This document shows positions 4,192-7,834 of a stretch of 7,834 nt of DNA, piece by piece. The notes under the pieces are model-generated. The model searched no databases and was not told the DNA's origin. It worked only from the letters and a program-made list of their open reading frames with translations. Each line of letters opens with the position of its first letter. Positions within the stretch are counted from its first letter, which is position 1. Source of the stretch: Planctomycetota bacterium (GTDB taxonomy: Bacteria > Planctomycetota > UBA11346); NCBI GenBank assembly GCA_013816415.1, contig JACDEN010000110.1, positions 1-7,834 of the forward strand, given 5' to 3'. The translations under genes and the position numbers were made by a program.

Positions 4192-6186
4192 CTAATGCAT
4201 CGACGGCAGCACGATTCCCCGCAGGATGAACCGCTGACAGAGCACGAACACCAGCAACGTCGGAATCGCCGCCAGCGTCAGCGCTGCCGTGATCACATAC
4301 TTCGGCGCCCACTGCTGCATCTCGTACAGCCACACCATCAGCGTCCACATGTCCTCACGCTGGCAGACCAGCAGCGCCCACATGAAACTGCCGTACGCCG
4401 CCGTGAACGTGCCAAGGGCGATCACCGCGAGCACCGGCGCGCTCATCGGGACGGCGATCTGCCAGAACATGCGGAACTCGCCCGCGCCTTCGAGCGTCGC
4501 CGCCTCGTAGACCTCGCGCGGCATGCTGTCGAAGAATCCCTTGAGCAGGAAGATCGCGAAGCCGTTGGCGACGCCTGGCAGGATGAGGGCCGAGTAGGTG
4601 TTGAGCATGGGCACATAGCCCCCGGGAGTGGAGTATCCGGTCGCGATCGCGATGGCGCCCGCCAGGGTCAATCCGATCCACGCCGGAGCCCTCCTGCCTA
4701 CGGCCAGCCACCACACGCCGAAGAGCATCACGAACATCAGGGATCCGGCGACGACCGGTCCGACGGGGAAATTGCGCTGCAGCAGGAAGCTGGGAATCAT
4801 CGAGACCTCGGGCGGGAAGGCCATGGTCGCGAGGCAGAACATCAGCAGGCGGTTGGTGTACGGGAGACGGAACCGCGACAGCGCGTACGCCGCCAGCGGA
4901 TTGACCAGCAGCTGCGTGGCCATGCTCAGCACCACAAGTACCAGCGTGTTCCACAGCGCATTGCCGTGCAGGCCGATGAAATTCATCACTTCGCGGTAGT
5001 TGCGGGTGACGTAGCGCCAGCGGCACGATGATATCTGTGGTTCGAATGCGTTGATATCCGCCTCCATCGACGGCAGCCCGATGTCCAGCCACTCGTGGTA
5101 GGCGGTGCCGTAGCGTTCATTCATCGCCTCGGTCGAGGGATAGCGCGCCTGCAGGAAGCGCCGATACATCACTTCGGGCGACAGCACCCTGAGGTCTTCC
5201 GGACCGGCACGCTTCAGGGCCTCGAAAACGTCAGCGGCATGGGGAGCGATCGCGGGGAAGCTCGTGCGGTCGATTCCCGGCAGGACATCCCGCTCCCAGG
5301 CGTCGGATCCGATGGCGCGCGCGCATCCGCTGCGGACGCCGATGAAGGGCAGGGACAGCCGTTCGCGAACGAACACCAGCCACATCTCACGTTGCGGACC
5401 ATCCGCCGGCGCCTCCTCGGGCAGATGGATCTCGTTGAACGCCTGGTAGTGGGATCCGAACGATCGGTTCAGATCCTCGAGGTTGCGCTTGTAGCGCGCA
5501 CTCAGGAAATTGCAGTACTGCACGTCGAGGCTGACCATGGCAGTGAGGCTGGGAGCGAGGGTTCGCTTGAACTCGAGGAAGTCCTGATATTTCCTGGTCA
5601 GGTCGGGCAGGTAATCTCGGTCGATCAGACGCTCGAACGGCACCGATATCGAGCGGAATGCCGTTACGTCCTCCTGGTAGGCCTTGCGGCATTCCGCGTA
5701 GTCGCCATGGAACTTGTCGGAAACGAACGCGCGGTACATCGCCTCGACGCGGCCGGTCATTCCGGGGGGGCTGAGGAAGCAGACATTGCGGTACGCGAGC
5801 GGCATCGAGCGCATGAACTCATCCCATTCCGCCATGCGCGTGCGGCGCGCCTCGGCGGGAATCGCGGCCCAGATGACGCGATTCTCGCGCGACAGCGGTA
5901 TCACCTCGCGGAATTCGAAGATGTCCTTGCCGTACGCCTGGTTGACGAAGTTCGCACGGATGTACTTCTCTTCGAGGAATTTCGCGAACAGCACATCATC
6001 GTCATGGAAGTACGAGGGAATGACCTTGAATTCATCGACGTCCACGCTGCTGGTCACCGACGTCGACAGCATCAGGGCCAATGGGTAGACGATGGTCAAG
6101 GCGCCGGCGCTGAGCACGACGTAAAGCAGGATGATCATCGCGCGCAAAGACGGCGAGCGGCGACCCACATTCGAGATGATGGACAT
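4192..6186 (-). CDS. Sugar ABC transporter permease, MalG-like (CUT1), with a giant extracytoplasmic insert
   Basis: 664 residues against about 280 for ordinary MalG-type permeases. The first transmembrane helix is at about 18-42. The usual permease core then resumes at about 405 (helices near 411-432, 446-465, 530-550, 583-603 and 630-650). The ATPase-coupling EAA loop is clear at 561-580 (EAATLEGAG, then IAVP), and MLNTYSALILP at 527-537 is typical of the family. Between helix 1 and the core is about 350 residues of soluble sequence, predicted outside the membrane, built of four degenerate repeats (67-98, 151-183, 224-256, 341-372). A second insert, about 475-525, adds what looks like two extra membrane helices just before the conserved NTYSALILP. 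The ATG at 6186 lies 8 nt after the stop of the upstream permease gene with only a weak ribosome site, which fits translational coupling. Its partner is the fused MalF-like subunit. The role is sure at family level; the sugar is unknown. Confidence 0.93.
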   Translation of the reverse strand: MSIISNVGRRSPSLRAMIILLYVVLSAGALTIVYPLALMLSTSVTSSVDVDEFKVIPSYFHDDDVLFAKFLEEKYIRANFVNQAYGKDIFEFREVIPLSRENRVIWAAIPAEARRTRMAEWDEFMRSMPLAYRNVCFLSPPGMTGRVEAMYRAFVSDKFHGDYAECRKAYQEDVTAFRSISVPFERLIDRDYLPDLTRKYQDFLEFKRTLAPSLTAMVSLDVQYCNFLSARYKRNLEDLNRSFGSHYQAFNEIHLPEEAPADGPQREMWLVFVRERLSLPFIGVRSGCARAIGSDAWERDVLPGIDRTSFPAIAPHAADVFEALKRAGPEDLRVLSPEVMYRRFLQARYPSTEAMNERYGTAYHEWLDIGLPSMEADINAFEPQISSCRWRYVTRNYREVMNFIGLHGNALWNTLVLVVLSMATQLLVNPLAAYALSRFRLPYTNRLLMFCLATMAFPPEVSMIPSFLLQRNFPVGPVVAGSLMFVMLFGVWWLAVGRRAPAWIGLTLAGAIAIATGYSTPGGYVPMLNTYSALILPGVANGFAIFLLKGFFDSMPREVYEAATLEGAGEFRMFWQIAVPMSAPVLAVIALGTFTAAYGSFMWALLVCQREDMWTLMVWLYEMQQWAPKYVITAALTLAAIPTLLVFVLCQRFILRGIVLPSMH

Positions 6187-6194
6187 CTAGAGGC

Positions 6195-7834
6195 TCACTT
6201 GCTGGTGGTGAAGCGCATGTCTTTGAGGATCTTCAGCTGCCAGACCGTGAAGCCGATCAGCAGGGCGCCGAGGATCCAGGCGATGGCGGTCGCGTAGCCG
6301 TATTTCAGGTGCATGAAGGCGCTCATCCAGATCTCCAGGCTGAGCGTATGCGTGCTGTTCAGCGGCCCGGATCCGCTCATCACGAAGATGTTCTGCATGG
6401 CGTGGAAAGCTCCGATGAATGCCCCGACGAAATTGATGATGATCAGCGGCTTGAGGCTCGGCAGCGCGATATTCCATACTTTCCGGAACGGTCCCGCGCC
6501 GTCGAGCTCGGCGGCCTCGTACATCTCGTCGGGTATCGCCTTGAGGGCGGCGAGATAGATCAGGCAGCCAGGGCCAGCGCCGGCCCACACGCTTGGGATG
6601 ATCACGCACAGCAGCGAGGTATCGGGATCCTGCAGCCACTTGAACGGCGGCTCCTTGATCCACATCGAATGGATCCATCCCCACCCCCACCAGGCGGTGA
6701 CCGCGCCCAGGACGGCAGTCGCGACGAGCATAACCAACGCCGCCGGAGGACGCTTCGTCATCGTCTCGTGCAGGTACTGGTAGGCGCCGGCGATGATCAC
6801 CAGGGTGAAGATCGCCAGCACGACCATGATCGCCTTCGGGGAAAACGAGCCGAGCGGTGCGAGCAGCTGGTTGAGCATGCCGTGGCTGCTGGGATCGAAG
6901 AACGACTTCCACAGGAACATGGTGACCAGTCCGCTGATCACCGCGGGCAGGTAGTACAGGACGCGGAAGAAGACCTTCCCCTTGGGCACCTCGTGCAGCA
7001 TCACCGCGAGGATGATCGGAGCGAAGAAACCGAGGCCCAACGACAGGATCACATAGAGGAAGGTCACCTTGACCCCCTGCCAGAAGTCCTCCTCGTTCCA
7101 GGCCTCGATGAAATTGTCCAACCCCACCCAGGTGCTGTTGCCCAGGACGCGGTAATCCTGGAATGCCATCGCGGAACCCTTGATCAGCGGGTAGTACGAC
7201 CAGATGGCGATCGAGGCGATGGCTATGAATAGGAATGCCCAGGCTCTCAGGTGGTGGCGCAGGCTGGAGCGGCGCGCCGAGGTTCCCTCGAGATCCGAGG
7301 CCACCTCGAAGGTGCTCATGAACCGCCACGCCGCCCACCCGAAGATCGCGATGATCCCGACCAGGGCGACCCAGGCGAAATTGCGCTGCCGCTTCAGCTG
7401 CGCCTGGGGGATGATGCCCATGAGCCTGCTGTTGGTCTTCTCCACGGCACGATCGAGGAGGTTGGCCAGCCAGCGTTCGTCGGCGATGTATTCGGGCGTG
7501 CCGGGAACCAGCGAGACCTTCTTCTTCACATCGAGATCGTGCATGACGATGTCGAGGGGCTCGTACAGCTTGGGGTAGATCATCTGGCAATTGTGGCCGT
7601 ACGGCTCGGGCTTCCCGTACTTGAAAGCATCGACGTTGGCCTCCTTCCAGGTATCCGGGACGGTATCGAGATAGCGGTCGTAGCCGAATTTTTCCAGCAG
7701 CGACGGATTGACGTAGTTCGCGTAGCCGGCCTGGACGAAGGTCGCGGTGGAAATGCGGCGGGAGGCGTCGGAAGCCTGGTGGCGGATGAATTTCCAGGCG
7801 GCATCGCGCTGCGGCTTCGAAGTCACCTGGGAAT
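6195..7834 (-). CDS. Solute-binding protein fused to a MalF-like sugar ABC permease (5' end cut by window edge)
   Basis: About 545 residues are visible and the frame is open to the right edge, so the apparent GTG start at 7826 is internal. Numbered from that codon, residues 1-130 match the C-terminal lobe of family 1 extracellular sugar-binding proteins: AAWKFIRHQAS (9-19), then VPDTWKEANVDAFKYGKPEP (56-75) and a tail through IYPKLYEPLD. A lone membrane helix at about 150-168 and a cytoplasmic linker then lead into a CUT1 MalF-type permease, with helices near 194-215, 252-277, 286-308, 404-425, 459-480 and 512-530. The EAA loop is at 437-456 (EAAELDGAG, then IALP). Two additional hydrophobic segments (332-350 and 362-384) interrupt the loop that normally joins the G-x-L-N segment to the W-L segment, here WLQD at 397. 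The topology works: the binding domain would sit outside, with the extra helix returning the chain to the cytoplasm. It is the first of the two permease genes visible in the operon. No ATPase is present in the window. Confidence 0.92.
   Translation of the reverse strand, partial: SQVTSKPQRDAAWKFIRHQASDASRRISTATFVQAGYANYVNPSLLEKFGYDRYLDTVPDTWKEANVDAFKYGKPEPYGHNCQMIYPKLYEPLDIVMHDLDVKKKVSLVPGTPEYIADERWLANLLDRAVEKTNSRLMGIIPQAQLKRQRNFAWVALVGIIAIFGWAAWRFMSTFEVASDLEGTSARRSSLRHHLRAWAFLFIAIASIAIWSYYPLIKGSAMAFQDYRVLGNSTWVGLDNFIEAWNEEDFWQGVKVTFLYVILSLGLGFFAPIILAVMLHEVPKGKVFFRVLYYLPAVISGLVTMFLWKSFFDPSSHGMLNQLLAPLGSFSPKAIMVVLAIFTLVIIAGAYQYLHETMTKRPPAALVMLVATAVLGAVTAWWGWGWIHSMWIKEPPFKWLQDPDTSLLCVIIPSVWAGAGPGCLIYLAALKAIPDEMYEAAELDGAGPFRKVWNIALPSLKPLIIINFVGAFIGAFHAMQNIFVMSGSGPLNSTHTLSLEIWMSAFMHLKYGYATAIAWILGALLIGFTVWQLKILKDMRFTTSK

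Noticed and set aside
3812..4348. Minus-strand reading frames with Lys-Ala or Lys-Leu dipeptide runs through the hexamer array
   Set aside because: The runs are only the translation of the 6-bp repeat in different frames. The frames overlap the ends of two well-supported genes and have no ribosome site or family resemblance.
5095..6297. 400-residue plus-strand frame opposite the MalG-like gene
   Set aside because: It is antisense to a clearly recognisable permease, rich in Arg, His, Glu and Gly as expected from the complement of GC-rich coding DNA, and shows no domain.
6309..7232. 307-residue plus-strand frame opposite the MalF-like gene
   Set aside because: Same reason: an antisense shadow of the permease core with charged low-complexity composition.

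Overview
The window is about 7.8 kb of GC-rich DNA from a bacterium. It carries two carbohydrate-degrading enzymes and part of a CUT1-type (MalFG-like) sugar ABC importer of very unusual build. A substrate-binding domain fused to a permease, a partner permease with a huge extracytoplasmic insert, a heparinase II/III-type protein and a cytoplasmic GH43 suggest a polysaccharide degrader of the Planctomycetota/Verrucomicrobiota/Lentisphaerota (PVC) or Hydrogenedentota kind. That assignment is inference from gene style; there is no rRNA or other marker in the window.

Layout from left to right. The C-terminal part of a heparinase II/III-like protein (+, cut by the left edge) ends at 1084. It converges, 12 bp apart, on a DinB-like four-helix protein (-, 1097-1585). 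A GH43 glycosidase (-, 1708-2715) lies upstream of the DinB gene on the same strand. A 293-bp divergent spacer (2716-3008) separates GH43 from an exported HExxH metalloprotease-like protein (+, 3009-3974). After that comes a 217-bp convergent spacer (3975-4191) full of repeats: three ACCGCGG words at 10-bp spacing, an 11-copy hexamer array (TTAGCT), and a second degenerate hexamer array that is its inverted complement. Then follow two ABC permease genes on the minus strand: a MalG-like one (4192-6186) and, upstream of it, a MalF-like one fused to a solute-binding domain (6195 to the right edge, cut). The two permease genes are 8 bp apart and clearly form one operon transcribed right to left.

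Working model. The fused binding domain captures an oligosaccharide outside the membrane and hands it to the MalF/MalG-like pore. The GH43, which has no visible signal peptide, could hydrolyse the imported oligosaccharide in the cytoplasm, and the heparinase II/III-like lyase would act on uronic-acid-containing glycans. No ATPase and no regulator is visible here. They may lie beyond the edges, or the ATPase may be shared and encoded elsewhere.

The most unusual signals are the following. (1) A roughly 350-residue extracytoplasmic insert in the MalG-like subunit is built from four degenerate copies of one motif, which appears not to have an obvious named family. (2) A binding domain is fused to the MalF-like subunit. 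(3) Both permeases carry an apparent extra transmembrane helix pair at equivalent places. (4) A long inverted pair of hexamer arrays lies between the convergent genes, and its sequence differences are tolerated by G-U pairing only in the plus-strand RNA.
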